Below are positions 25,458 to 34,008 of a stretch of 64,000 nucleotides of DNA, in pieces. The stretch is from assembly GCA_937890595.1 (NCBI GenBank), contig CALADM010000025.1, forward strand, positions 62,001-126,000, given 5' to 3'. The DNA is from CAJMNU01 sp905214855 (lineage in GTDB: Bacteria; Bacillota; Clostridia; Lachnospirales; Lachnospiraceae). The first letter of the stretch is position 1. Every line of letters begins with the position of its first letter. The notes under the pieces are model-generated. The model saw only the letters and a program-made list of their open reading frames with translations, searched no databases and was not told where the DNA came from. Position numbers and translations under genes: made by a program.

Positions 25458-25516
25458 TAGAGTAGGTACAACTCTACATATACTGTAAAATAATAGAGTA
25501 GGTACAACTCTACATA
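25445..25516. repeat. Perfect 36-bp tandem duplication across the lipoprotein stop codon
   Basis: Two identical 36-nt units at 25445-25480 and 25481-25516. Each contains TAATAG stop codons and an inverted repeat AGAGT-aggtaca-ACTCT. The first unit encodes the gene's last residues; the second is intergenic. Perfect identity suggests a recent slippage or duplication. Confidence 0.95.
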
Positions 25517-25531
25517 ACCAAAAAATAAAAC

Positions 25532-25583
25532 AAAAAGGAAATCGCTTCTATGACAAAAAAGTCAGTAAACGATTTCCTTTTTT
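25532..25583. terminator. Bidirectional terminator between convergent genes
   Basis: AAAAAGGAAATCG (25532-25544) pairs with CGATTTCCTTTTT (25570-25582). The 25-nt loop holds an inner TGAC-GTCA hairpin. T-runs on one side and A-runs on the other suit both the plus-strand lipoprotein gene and the minus-strand esterase gene. Confidence 0.85.
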
Positions 25584-25605
25584 CTATACAAATATACAGA
25601 TTTTA

Positions 25606-26817
25606 TTAAAACGTGGAATCCAATAAAGACTGGAGAGACATTTCCATTTTATGATATCTTTCACTTTCTGAAAGAGAAGCGGATTCATTGGTATGTTTCT
25701 CTACTTTTTGAAGACGTTCCCATAAGTGTTTTGGAACAGTCATGGCATCGGTTTCTAAGCGAAGCTGTATCCAAGTTGGGAATTTCTCAGATAACTCTTC
25801 TGCTATTTTTTTTGCGATCATATAAGAACCAAAATCATTGGTATGTGTATAATCATTGGGGTAGAAATAGGAGGTAGATTCTAAAAATCCCAACTGTTTC
25901 CAAATCTGCATTGCATACTGATGAATATCAATGACTGGCACTTGGAATTCCTTTCCGATCTTTCCAATTTCCTGTGCATAGTTTTCCAACAAATCTTTAT
26001 ATTCTCCTTGTGCATCCCATGTATTTCTTGCCAATGGTGTAACTAAGACTGGAACTGCCCCTTTTTCACGAAGTTTTGAGATCATAAGCAAGATTCGCTT
26101 CCGATATCCTTCAGATGCTTTTAAATCTTCACATTTTTGATCGTTGTGACCAAATTGGATCAGACAAAGATCTCCCTGTCTGATATGATCCATCACAATC
26201 TGAAAATGCCCCTCTTCCAGACAGATTTTACTTGTTTGCCCAGAATGTGCCTGATTATCTACTGCAATCCTGCCTTCTAAAAAATAGGGAAGAGCCTGCC
26301 CCCATGAACCATAACTAGAACCTGGCAAATAAGGCTTTCTGGCAGATTGATTGGTAACAGTGGAATCTCCACAGATAAAGATTCTGCGGCAGGTATCTGC
26401 TTTTTTAAAAGAGCAATACACATCTGCTTCTTCTGTTTCTTTGACACATGCTGTCACATAAATAGATTCGATCGTTTGGCATTCTTTTTCAAAGTCTGGG
26501 ATCAATTGTGTGATGGACTGAAAAAAAGTTTTTTTATAACATTTTCCTTTTTCCAGTGAAATAATATCCCGTAATTGTCTGCTGTTGCTAAACAAAAATA
26601 TCCGATGGATATTTGTATTTGCTTTGATGTTTACCTCTACCTCATAGATACCAGATTCTATAGAAGAAGAACCTTTTGCAAGAAGATTTCTTGGGATCAT
26701 AGAATCTTCTGTTTTATCTATTGGATAATATTCTTGTTCCTGATCATAACAAAATCCATTTTCTATTTGTGCTTTATCTGTTTTTCTTACATATTCTGTT
26801 AAAATATTTCTGTCCAT
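25606..26817 (-). CDS. SGNH/GDSL hydrolase, rhamnogalacturonan-acetylesterase-like
   Basis: About 403 residues, no signal peptide. The N-terminal about 140 residues form a beta-rich accessory domain. The C-terminal SGNH domain has block I FICGDSTVTNQ (Ser), block II GSSYGSWGQ (Gly), block III IQFGHNDQK (Asn) and block V NDYTHTNDFGSYM (Asp/His). This arrangement is that of rhamnogalacturonan acetylesterases, which remove acetyl groups from pectic glycans. A GGGAAAGAG precedes ATG 26817 (MDRNIL); an upstream codon at 26862 is less likely. It would act on imported, acetylated oligosaccharides in the cytoplasm. Confidence 0.85.
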   Translation of the reverse strand: MDRNILTEYVRKTDKAQIENGFCYDQEQEYYPIDKTEDSMIPRNLLAKGSSSIESGIYEVEVNIKANTNIHRIFLFSNSRQLRDIISLEKGKCYKKTFFQSITQLIPDFEKECQTIESIYVTACVKETEEADVYCSFKKADTCRRIFICGDSTVTNQSARKPYLPGSSYGSWGQALPYFLEGRIAVDNQAHSGQTSKICLEEGHFQIVMDHIRQGDLCLIQFGHNDQKCEDLKASEGYRKRILLMISKLREKGAVPVLVTPLARNTWDAQGEYKDLLENYAQEIGKIGKEFQVPVIDIHQYAMQIWKQLGFLESTSYFYPNDYTHTNDFGSYMIAKKIAEELSEKFPTWIQLRLETDAMTVPKHLWERLQKVEKHTNESASLSESERYHKMEMSLQSLLDSTF

Positions 26818-26849
26818 AGTAAGTTCTCTTTCCCTATTTTTTCTTTTCT

Positions 26850-26884
26850 TGACACTCCCCACAGCGAAAGCAGGGGGGACGACA
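26850..26884. other. GC-rich hairpin resembling an IS200/IS605 right end
   Basis: The core pairs CTCCCC (26855-26860) with GGGGGG (26873-26878) and holds an inner GC-GAAA-GC hairpin. Read on the minus strand it is followed by GTGGGGAGTGTCAAG, which resembles right ends of tnpB-carrying IS200/IS605 elements as I remember them. No transposase or tnpB is present, so this may be a solo end. Alternatively it is a terminator for the MalY gene without a proper T-tract. Confidence 0.4.
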
Positions 26885-26935
26885 TATCGAATACTCTTAG
26901 ATAATAAAAGTTTGTTACATGCACCTTATATTTTA

Positions 26936-28111
26936 TCAAAATGTCAAATGATTGACTGCATTTTGTAATTGTTCCAATGCCTTTTGTAAAACGGAACGTG
27001 GACATGCTGCATTGAGTCTCATAAAACCATTTAAATGGTGTCCAAATGTATTGCCATCGTTTAATCCTAATTTTGCATCCTGGATCATAAAACGATGAAG
27101 TTCTTCATTATCCATTCCTAATTCCCGACAGTCCAGCCATACCAAATAGGTGGCATCTGGTATATTGGGCTTGATTTTTGGAATGTACGTTTGACAGTAT
27201 TCTTTTATAAAATCAAAATTACCAGAAAGATACTCCAGAAGCTGCTCCAGCCATTCTTCTCCCTCTTTATAGGCAGCTTCCATGGCAACAGAACTAAATG
27301 CATTATTCCTGTGAATATCCAGTTTATTCCAGTAATCATCAAATTTCTGTTTCATTTCCAGATTAGGAAAAATTGTCGTGGAAGCTTGTAAACCAGCTAA
27401 ATTAAATGTTTTGGTAGCTGAAACACAAGTGATCGTTCTTTTGGCAATATGATCGGAGAGCGTGGCAGCCGGTATATGTTTTTTTCCATGAAAAATCAGG
27501 TCAGAATGAATTTCATCAGAAATCAATAATACATCTTCCTCTATACAAATATCTGCCATCTTTTTTAATTCCTCTGCTGTCCATACCATTCCTAACGGAT
27601 TATGAGGATTGCATAGCAAGAAAATTTTGCATTCCTTGGCTTTTTCCTTAAAATCATCAAAATCAATGCTCCATACTCCATCTTTTTCCTGAAGCAGATT
27701 TTCTACTACTACTCTATTCTGACTTTCTATTATATCATAAAATTCGGAATATACAGGTGTCTGAATTAAGATCTTATCTCCCACATGACTAAAAAGTTGA
27801 ATCATTGCCGACATAGCAGGCACAACACCCAAACTCCAGCTCATAAGGGAAGGATCTACATCCCATTGGTTGCGTTTTTTTTCCCATTCCTGTACTGCCT
27901 CAAAATAGCTGTCAGGTCTGGAGGTATATCCCCAAATCCCTTCTTGTGCTTTTTTTATACAAGCATCTATAATAGGCTGTGCAGTACGAAAATCCATGTC
28001 TGCTACCCAAAGAGGAATAACATCCGATGTTCCAAATTTTTTTATCCTCTCATCATATTTTGCAGAACGATTTTTACTGCGGTCAATGACTTCATCAAAA
28101 TCATATTTCAT
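26936..28111 (-). CDS. patB: MalY/PatB family PLP-dependent C-S beta-lyase
   Basis: 391 residues, fold-type I PLP enzyme. Family features: VIPLWVADMDF near the N-terminus, LLCNPHNPLGMVW, LISDEIHSDLIFHG and the PLP lysine in VSATKTFNLAGLQ. Such enzymes cleave cystathionine or other cysteine S-conjugates to thiol, pyruvate and ammonia. AAAGGGGA precedes ATG 28111 (MKYDFDEV); an upstream codon at 28195 lacks a ribosome site. It has its own candidate promoter and sits next to an amino-acid/sodium symporter gene. Confidence 0.9.
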   Translation of the reverse strand: MKYDFDEVIDRSKNRSAKYDERIKKFGTSDVIPLWVADMDFRTAQPIIDACIKKAQEGIWGYTSRPDSYFEAVQEWEKKRNQWDVDPSLMSWSLGVVPAMSAMIQLFSHVGDKILIQTPVYSEFYDIIESQNRVVVENLLQEKDGVWSIDFDDFKEKAKECKIFLLCNPHNPLGMVWTAEELKKMADICIEEDVLLISDEIHSDLIFHGKKHIPAATLSDHIAKRTITCVSATKTFNLAGLQASTTIFPNLEMKQKFDDYWNKLDIHRNNAFSSVAMEAAYKEGEEWLEQLLEYLSGNFDFIKEYCQTYIPKIKPNIPDATYLVWLDCRELGMDNEELHRFMIQDAKLGLNDGNTFGHHLNGFMRLNAACPRSVLQKALEQLQNAVNHLTF

Positions 28112-28148
28112 ATACAGTCCCCTTTCTGTTTCGCTCCTATTTTTATAG

Positions 28149-28178
28149 ACTATATAGTTATAAAGTGAAAAATGACAA
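28149..28178 (-). promoter_or_regulatory. Candidate promoter of the MalY/PatB gene
   Basis: TTGTCA (28178-28173), 18 nt, TATAGT (28154-28149) on the minus strand, about 35 nt before the ribosome site. Confidence 0.5.
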
Positions 28179-28185
28179 TAAAATA

Positions 28186-28226
28186 CACTGCACATCTAAT
28201 CTTCTATTCAGACCAGACATGCAGTG
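28186..28226 (-). terminator. Possible weak terminator after the NSS gene
   Basis: CACTGCA (28186-28192) pairs with TGCAGTG (28220-28226) around a long 27-nt loop. On the minus strand it is followed by TATTTTATT. It sits immediately upstream of the patB promoter. Confidence 0.3.
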
Positions 28227-28238
28227 CCAACATAGTTT

Positions 28239-29627
28239 TTAAAGACTGATCCATCCCATTACATTTGCGATCGAGCTGAGTAAAATAATGATCAAAAACG
28301 CTGGTGCTAAATATTTCAAAAAGAAATTATACATTTTTTTGCGTTTGAATGCAGAAGAAATTTCTACTTCCTCTGCTATTTTTCTTAATTTTACGACTCT
28401 AAGAACCAAAATACAAGTTGCAAGAGCTGCCAGAGGCATCATAACAGAATTGGTCAAAAAATCGAAAAAATCTAAAATAGACATTCCAAATGGTTTTACA
28501 AAATCCAAGACATTAAATCCCAACGCAGAAGCAGAACCTAACAGGATTATAAAACCACCCATCAACAGGCAGCTAAGAGTGCGGTTCAGACCAAACTGAT
28601 CTGTAATAGTAGATACACTGGTTTCCATCAATGAAATGGCACTGGTCAAAGCTGCGAAGAAGACCATAAGGAAGAACATGATCCCTGCGAGTGTTCCCAT
28701 TCCCATACTTGCAAATACTTTTGGTATCGTAATGAACATCAAAGCTGGTCCTGCCTGCAATGTTTCTGGAGCACCACCTGAAAAAGCAAATACTGCCGGA
28801 ATGATCATAAGACCTGCTAACAAAGCAATCCCTGTATCAAACAATTCTACCTGTTTGGTAGACTGCTCAATATCTACATCTTTTCCAATATAAGAACCAT
28901 ATGTGTATAAAATACCCATAGCAATAGATAAAGAATAAAACATTTGTCCCATAGCTGCCACGACAGTCATCCATGAAAAATTTTTAATGTCAGGAAGCAG
29001 AAAATATTTGACTCCTTCCATAGCTCCTGGACGTGTAACAGAATAAATTGCAACAAAAATAGCCAGAATGACTAAAAGCGGCATCATAATTTTGGACACT
29101 TTTTCTACTCCGTGTTTTACTCCTGCGAGAATGATAACCACTACAAAAACAGCAAAGATAAAAAACCAAAGTTCCATACTTTTCCCGTTTAAAGTAAAAT
29201 CGGTAAAATATTGATCCTGAGCTAAAAGTTGTGCATTTCCTCTTACATACTCAAATAGATATTTCATTACCCATCCGCCGATCACACTATAATATGGAAC
29301 AATCAACATGGGGATCACTGCATTCATCCATCCGCCGATACGAAAGGATGTGCTTTTTCCAAAAGCCCCAAAAGCTCCAACCGGACTTTTTCTTGTCATA
29401 CGTCCCAGGGCAGTCTCTGTTACGATCAAAGTATAACCAAATGTCAGCATCAAAATCAGATATACGAGTAAAAACATTCCTCCGCCAAACTTTGCTGCTA
29501 AATAGGGAAATCTCCATATATTTCCCAGACCGACTGCTGAACCTGCCACAGCCAGGACATACCCCATTCTTCCTGAAAAACTTGCTCTTGCATTTTTTGG
29601 ATATGTTTGGTCTTTTTTACTATCCAT
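28239..29627 (-). CDS. Sodium-dependent NSS family amino-acid transporter
   Basis: 462 residues with eleven to twelve membrane helices, a length normal for bacterial NSS proteins. The signature AVAGSAVGLGNIWRFPYLAA in helix 1 contains the residues binding sodium and substrate, and YTLIVTETALGR follows. A charged N-terminus (MDSKKDQ) precedes helix 1. Substrates of the family are amino acids and derivatives. Its position upstream of a C-S lyase gene suggests a sulfur amino acid or S-conjugate (inference). GGGAGG precedes the ATG. Confidence 0.92.
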   Translation of the reverse strand: MDSKKDQTYPKNARASFSGRMGYVLAVAGSAVGLGNIWRFPYLAAKFGGGMFLLVYLILMLTFGYTLIVTETALGRMTRKSPVGAFGAFGKSTSFRIGGWMNAVIPMLIVPYYSVIGGWVMKYLFEYVRGNAQLLAQDQYFTDFTLNGKSMELWFFIFAVFVVVIILAGVKHGVEKVSKIMMPLLVILAIFVAIYSVTRPGAMEGVKYFLLPDIKNFSWMTVVAAMGQMFYSLSIAMGILYTYGSYIGKDVDIEQSTKQVELFDTGIALLAGLMIIPAVFAFSGGAPETLQAGPALMFITIPKVFASMGMGTLAGIMFFLMVFFAALTSAISLMETSVSTITDQFGLNRTLSCLLMGGFIILLGSASALGFNVLDFVKPFGMSILDFFDFLTNSVMMPLAALATCILVLRVVKLRKIAEEVEISSAFKRKKMYNFFLKYLAPAFLIIILLSSIANVMGWISL

Positions 29628-29665
29628 TTCCTTTTTTCCTCCCTTTTCTTTTGCATACGATTTTT

Positions 29666-29694
29666 ATTATAGCGTAAAATTATATAAATGTCTC
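29666..29694 (-). promoter_or_regulatory. Candidate promoter of the NSS transporter gene
   Basis: On the minus strand GAGACA (29694-29689), 17 nt, perfect TATAAT (29671-29666). The downstream leader is about 40 nt. Confidence 0.5.
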
Positions 29695-29753
29695 ATTATT
29701 TTTAAAAATCGCAAGAAAAAGGAGTATTTTATATTATATTTGTGTACTGTTTT

Positions 29754-31049
29754 TTATAAATCCATAGACACGATCTTGTTTTCTTTCCTTGCTTTTTCAG
29801 CTCGAAAGACTGCTAAATGCCCTAATACAGAAACGTCCAAAGCAGTGCAGGAAATGGAGACTTCTTCATCACAAATATATTTCACAAAATCCCCAGATAC
29901 CAGTTCATCTCCACCACCATGACCACCATTCATTCCAGTCATATCTTCAAAATTCTTCAAAGAAATTTCTATTTCAGTATATCCATTTAGTTCTTGTGGA
30001 CATGGTTTGCGTATGACAAGAGAAGAATCATCAAAAATCCCCTTGATTTCTCCCTTTGTTCCTATGATATGGATATTACGTTCTGGACGAGATGCATTGC
30101 CGATCATATTGAATGTTCCTGTTGCTCCATTTTCAAAATGGATTAAGACAGATTGATGATCTACATTGCCATCTCTTTCACATTCCCATACACAGCGTCC
30201 ATACGGATTGTCTTCTTTTAAGGAATTTTCTTTTATTTCATCATTTAATTCCATACCTTCTAAAGATTCCCATACATAAAATCCCCAGCGATATGGAGGT
30301 TTCAAATAGTTCTGTTTGGCAGAATAGATACAGTCTTTTTCAATTGGACAATCTACAAGACATTTTTTTCCTGCATGATTCGGTTTTTTGTCTTTTTTAA
30401 ATAGAAAATCAGAACCAAAACTGGAAAGTTCTACTGGTTTCACTCCTTCCATCATCCACATCATCAAATCCATATCATGACATGACTTTGCCAACAACAT
30501 AGGTGCTCCACAAATTTTTTCTGAACCCCATTTTCCTCGTACATAGGAAACTGCCATATGATGATAGCTAACATGTTCTGTCATCTGTATATTGATGATC
30601 TCACCTATTTCTCCTTCCATGACTGCTTTTTTTACAGCCCTATAAAAAGGGGTATACCGAAGTACATGACAGATCATCACTTTTCGTTTGCATTCTTTTG
30701 CTGTATTTACGAGAAATCTCATCTCCTCTTCATTAACAGCAAATGGTTTTTCCAAAAGGACATCATATCCTGCTCTTAAAAGAAGTACTGTTGTCTGTAC
30801 ATGCTGCTGATCCATAGTACCATTGATCACAGCATCTGCAAGTTTTCCTATTTTTGCTAATTCTTCTGCATTTTCAAAGCACATCTCATCACCAAAATGA
30901 TATTTTTCCTGTACCATAGTTCTTCGTACAGGATCTGGATCTGCCACACCCACAATTTTCATCTCTTCTGGATGTGTATCTGCATGACTTGCATAAATCA
31001 TAGAGCGATGTCCAGCTCCTACAATGATTACATGAATTGGTTTTTTCAT
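29754..31049 (-). CDS. Gfo/Idh/MocA family oxidoreductase
   Basis: 431 residues. The N-terminal Rossmann fold has VIIVGAGHRSM, VVGVADPDP-like IVGVADPDPVRR and the catalytic-region LLEKPFAVNEEEM. The C-terminal part has a cysteine cluster CLVDCPIEKDC typical of one Gfo/Idh/MocA subgroup. These enzymes oxidise or reduce sugars, inositols or their acids with NAD(P). Lying 32 nt after the lyase gene, it probably acts on the lyase products (inference). I found no convincing terminator in the following 60 nt. Confidence 0.88.
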   Translation of the reverse strand: MKKPIHVIIVGAGHRSMIYASHADTHPEEMKIVGVADPDPVRRTMVQEKYHFGDEMCFENAEELAKIGKLADAVINGTMDQQHVQTTVLLLRAGYDVLLEKPFAVNEEEMRFLVNTAKECKRKVMICHVLRYTPFYRAVKKAVMEGEIGEIINIQMTEHVSYHHMAVSYVRGKWGSEKICGAPMLLAKSCHDMDLMMWMMEGVKPVELSSFGSDFLFKKDKKPNHAGKKCLVDCPIEKDCIYSAKQNYLKPPYRWGFYVWESLEGMELNDEIKENSLKEDNPYGRCVWECERDGNVDHQSVLIHFENGATGTFNMIGNASRPERNIHIIGTKGEIKGIFDDSSLVIRKPCPQELNGYTEIEISLKNFEDMTGMNGGHGGGDELVSGDFVKYICDEEVSISCTALDVSVLGHLAVFRAEKARKENKIVSMDL

Positions 31050-31081
31050 TTTGTTACTTCCTTAATTTTTTATTAGATTGT

Positions 31082-33130
31082 CTATTTTATAGTGTCTTCT
31101 GATTGGTCAGAATATAATGAAAGAATATTTTCAACAAATTCTAGTGTATATGTGAAAGAATCTACCTGAAATTCAAATCTAATCTTTCCATCTTCCATAA
31201 AATATTCTGATATATTGGTCACTTTTGGAATCTTTTTTCCTGCAGGGGCTGGATATGCGACTGTCAAAAATGCATATCTTCCTTCATGTAGATGCTCTGC
31301 TTCAAAACGTGCGATCATCGTATCATGCCATACATCGTTCTTGGTAGATATTTTTGCTGGTATGAGGGATGGTTTCAGACGTTTATCAGAATAAACACCA
31401 ATATTTGCCCTTTCGTCTATTGTCATTGCAAAAGATTCTTTGGAGCTTGCCATTGCTAGAGGAGAATCCATATGGAAATTTATCTGTACACTGGTGTTTT
31501 CTTTTACATGTTCCAAAAGATCCATAATAACTAACATTTTTTGGTCTACAATCGCAACGATTCGTTTATGTATGGCAGGCTCATAGTTCAGATGCTCTCC
31601 CACTGCATAAAGAAGTCGGTCTTTTTTCTCTACATTCAAAATGTCACCCTGTTTTTGTTCTCCATAAGCCCAGCTTGCAATATATTTCCATGGATCTGCA
31701 TGATTTATGGTAAGACAATTATGCCAATGTATGGATTTTAATTTTCTTCGGTTTTCATCGTCTTTATAATAGTAAATAGCAGGATCTCCTAAGAGTACTC
31801 TTCCATATGCACAAAATTCAAAGCCTGCGGGATCCATATGTGCATGAAGATTTTGTACCGGAGTACGGCATCCAAACATAGCATAAAGTGCATCCTTGGA
31901 CCAGTCCGTACGCATAAATACCTGTTTTAATCCTTTCTGCCAATTTATGATATCCAATGCAGCAGGACATTTTTTTTGTTGCAGATTTTTTAGCTGTTCG
32001 GACAAATCGAAAAGATCCGGTGTCTCCCAGATCAAATTAGCAATCTGCTCCATAAGGTCTTCCATACTGTAATAATAAACAGTATGTTTCATATAGATGC
32101 TGTCTTTAAATGCAAGATAATAGCAAAATGCTCCCATAGACAGTGTACCACTGTATGTACTACTATCTCCCCATGAACTATTTCCACCACATGGTCTGGT
32201 AGCATAGACAGAATATTCCAACATTTTTTTCAAACGCTCTTTATAGTGTTTGGATACCTCAAAACCATATCTTTCAGATAGAAGTACTGGGAATGTAAAC
32301 CAATAAATACAACTATTATGGTAAGATGCACAGCCTTCTATCTGCCCTCCGCCTTCTGTCACTTGTGCACAGATGCAGCGTTCTAGTTCGTGAAGTGCAT
32401 GTTGTTTCCAAAGATCTGCATCTTTAAACTCTGGAAACATACAAGCAAGATATAACAGACCATCATTTTCCATTAAATAATGATTATGGTCTGCCTTTGG
32501 CCATAAAATAGGTGCTACCAGATACAGTACTCTGGCATGTTCATACAAACTGTTCAAGTAGACTTCCAGAAAATGTTCATCAAGCAGTCCGCTGTCCATA
32601 AGATGATGAATGATATATGGCCATGTACGGTACATTCGGATTCCTACTTCCAAAGAACGCCAGATTCCCTGATTACATTGACACCCATCAAAACGGTCAA
32701 CAGCAAGTGTTCCATCTGGATTGTATAATGACTGACAAGGACATTCTTCGACCCATTGAAAAAATTCTTCCAGAACTTTCTTAGCAAAACGGATATCCTT
32801 TGTAAAAGAATATGCTTCTGCCATGGTTCTCCAATGCACCATACGATTCAGCTGATAGGTGTATTCATCATAATCATAGATATTTTCTTTCCATTTCACA
32901 GGATTTCCGATAAAATGCAGGTCTGGTGAACCAGGAAGAATAGTCAAGCCTTTGAGACAGTTTTCTGCTTTCTCCATATTGGTCTGATAGATTTTTGGAA
33001 ATTCTTTATGGATGATCTCTCCTCTCTCTATAAAAGAGCAGTTTTGCTGAAATTGTTTTTCACGTTTTTTTAAATTTTCAAGCACATCTTTTACCGTGAT
33101 TCCATCTTTTAGTATTGCGGTAATTTCCAT
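31082..33130 (-). CDS. Heparinase II/III-type polysaccharide lyase
   Basis: About 682 residues, no signal peptide, so it acts on imported oligosaccharides. The N-terminal alpha/alpha toroid includes LWPKADHNHYLMENDGLLYL, with His/Asn residues like those of heparinase II/III active sites. The C-terminal heparinase II/III-like beta-sandwich begins with LHAHMDPAGFEFCAYGR and DPAIYYYKDDENR. AAAGGA precedes ATG 33130 (MEITAIL); an earlier in-frame codon at 33226 would overlap the upstream gene by 68 nt and is unlikely. The exact glycan (glycosaminoglycan, alginate-like or other uronate) is unknown. Confidence 0.87.
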   Translation of the reverse strand: MEITAILKDGITVKDVLENLKKREKQFQQNCSFIERGEIIHKEFPKIYQTNMEKAENCLKGLTILPGSPDLHFIGNPVKWKENIYDYDEYTYQLNRMVHWRTMAEAYSFTKDIRFAKKVLEEFFQWVEECPCQSLYNPDGTLAVDRFDGCQCNQGIWRSLEVGIRMYRTWPYIIHHLMDSGLLDEHFLEVYLNSLYEHARVLYLVAPILWPKADHNHYLMENDGLLYLACMFPEFKDADLWKQHALHELERCICAQVTEGGGQIEGCASYHNSCIYWFTFPVLLSERYGFEVSKHYKERLKKMLEYSVYATRPCGGNSSWGDSSTYSGTLSMGAFCYYLAFKDSIYMKHTVYYYSMEDLMEQIANLIWETPDLFDLSEQLKNLQQKKCPAALDIINWQKGLKQVFMRTDWSKDALYAMFGCRTPVQNLHAHMDPAGFEFCAYGRVLLGDPAIYYYKDDENRRKLKSIHWHNCLTINHADPWKYIASWAYGEQKQGDILNVEKKDRLLYAVGEHLNYEPAIHKRIVAIVDQKMLVIMDLLEHVKENTSVQINFHMDSPLAMASSKESFAMTIDERANIGVYSDKRLKPSLIPAKISTKNDVWHDTMIARFEAEHLHEGRYAFLTVAYPAPAGKKIPKVTNISEYFMEDGKIRFEFQVDSFTYTLEFVENILSLYSDQSEDTIK

Positions 33131-33158
33131 TTTATTGCCATCCTTTTTTTCCTGAAAA

Positions 33159-33995
33159 TTAATCTGTAAAAATCTGTACCCAGTGATATCTCCTGCCTGT
33201 CTGGGAATAATAAAATCCAATGGCACTCTTCTTAAACGTTTCTTTTAAAATATTTCCTCTATGCCCCTCAGAATCCATCCATCCTTTTACAGCTGCTTCT
33301 GCTGTCCTTGGTCCTTTATATATGTTTTCTCCGGCTGATCCATAGTATATTCCGTACTCAGGAAGCAATGAATACCAAGATGAACCATTTGGTCTCTTGT
33401 GTTCATATTTCTCAGAGATTTCTTTTGCACGGATATTACACACTTCCTGAAGATCAGAGTCAAATTCTAATGGCTCAACTCCATTTTTCTCTCTTTCCTC
33501 ATTGATCAGATCAAAACATGCCATTGCCCAATCTTTATAGATGCCTTCTTCTGTCAGTTGAGTAAGCGTGTCTCTGGAATCTGTTTCCTGTGTCTGCTCT
33601 TGGATATTATTTGCAGTATCTGTATTCTTGTTCGTTTCATCAGAAGGATGGAACATTTCACTAGGAGTGGATGCTTTCCTTTGAACTTCTCCATTCACCG
33701 TCCATGCACCTGAGGTATTCACATCATATTGGTCTATTGTAGTTGCTGCATACATCCAGCCATTCTGGTCAAATCGGTAACTTTCAGACCACCCATCCTG
33801 ATTTCCATCAATCCAATACCAACCGTTTGCCAGATAACTTCCATCGTCATTCTGATACCACCAATTTGATATTCCATTTTGATTCTCAGGTTTTTCTGTA
33901 CTTTGTTTCCAAACTCCTCCAAAAGCTGGAAGTGTCATTGTCATTGCTAATGTAATAGTAAGACCTACTAAAAATTGCTTTTTCATAACATTCAC
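33159..33995 (-). CDS. Secreted CAP-superfamily (SCP-like) protein with choline-binding-type repeats
   Basis: 278 residues. Signal peptide (about 1-27, ending AFGG). Residues about 40-105 resemble cell-wall-binding repeats rich in Trp/Tyr/Gly (WWYQNDDGSYLANGWYWIDG, GWSESYRFDQNGWMYA). A Thr/Asn-rich linker follows, then a CAP domain (about 155-278) with NEEREKNGVEPLEF, YEHKRPNGSSW, GSAGENIYKG, WMDSEGHRGNIL and HWVQIF. The start is uncertain: GTG 33995 or ATG 33986 (MKKQF), neither with a good ribosome site. Function of bacterial CAP proteins is mostly unknown. It sits between an ArsC-like gene and the lyase. Confidence 0.88.
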   Translation of the reverse strand: MNVMKKQFLVGLTITLAMTMTLPAFGGVWKQSTEKPENQNGISNWWYQNDDGSYLANGWYWIDGNQDGWSESYRFDQNGWMYAATTIDQYDVNTSGAWTVNGEVQRKASTPSEMFHPSDETNKNTDTANNIQEQTQETDSRDTLTQLTEEGIYKDWAMACFDLINEEREKNGVEPLEFDSDLQEVCNIRAKEISEKYEHKRPNGSSWYSLLPEYGIYYGSAGENIYKGPRTAEAAVKGWMDSEGHRGNILKETFKKSAIGFYYSQTGRRYHWVQIFTD

Positions 33996-34008
33996 ATAGG
34001 CATATAAT

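Noticed and set aside
25445..25516. CRISPR-like repeat
   Set aside because: Only two adjacent copies with no spacer between them and no cas gene.
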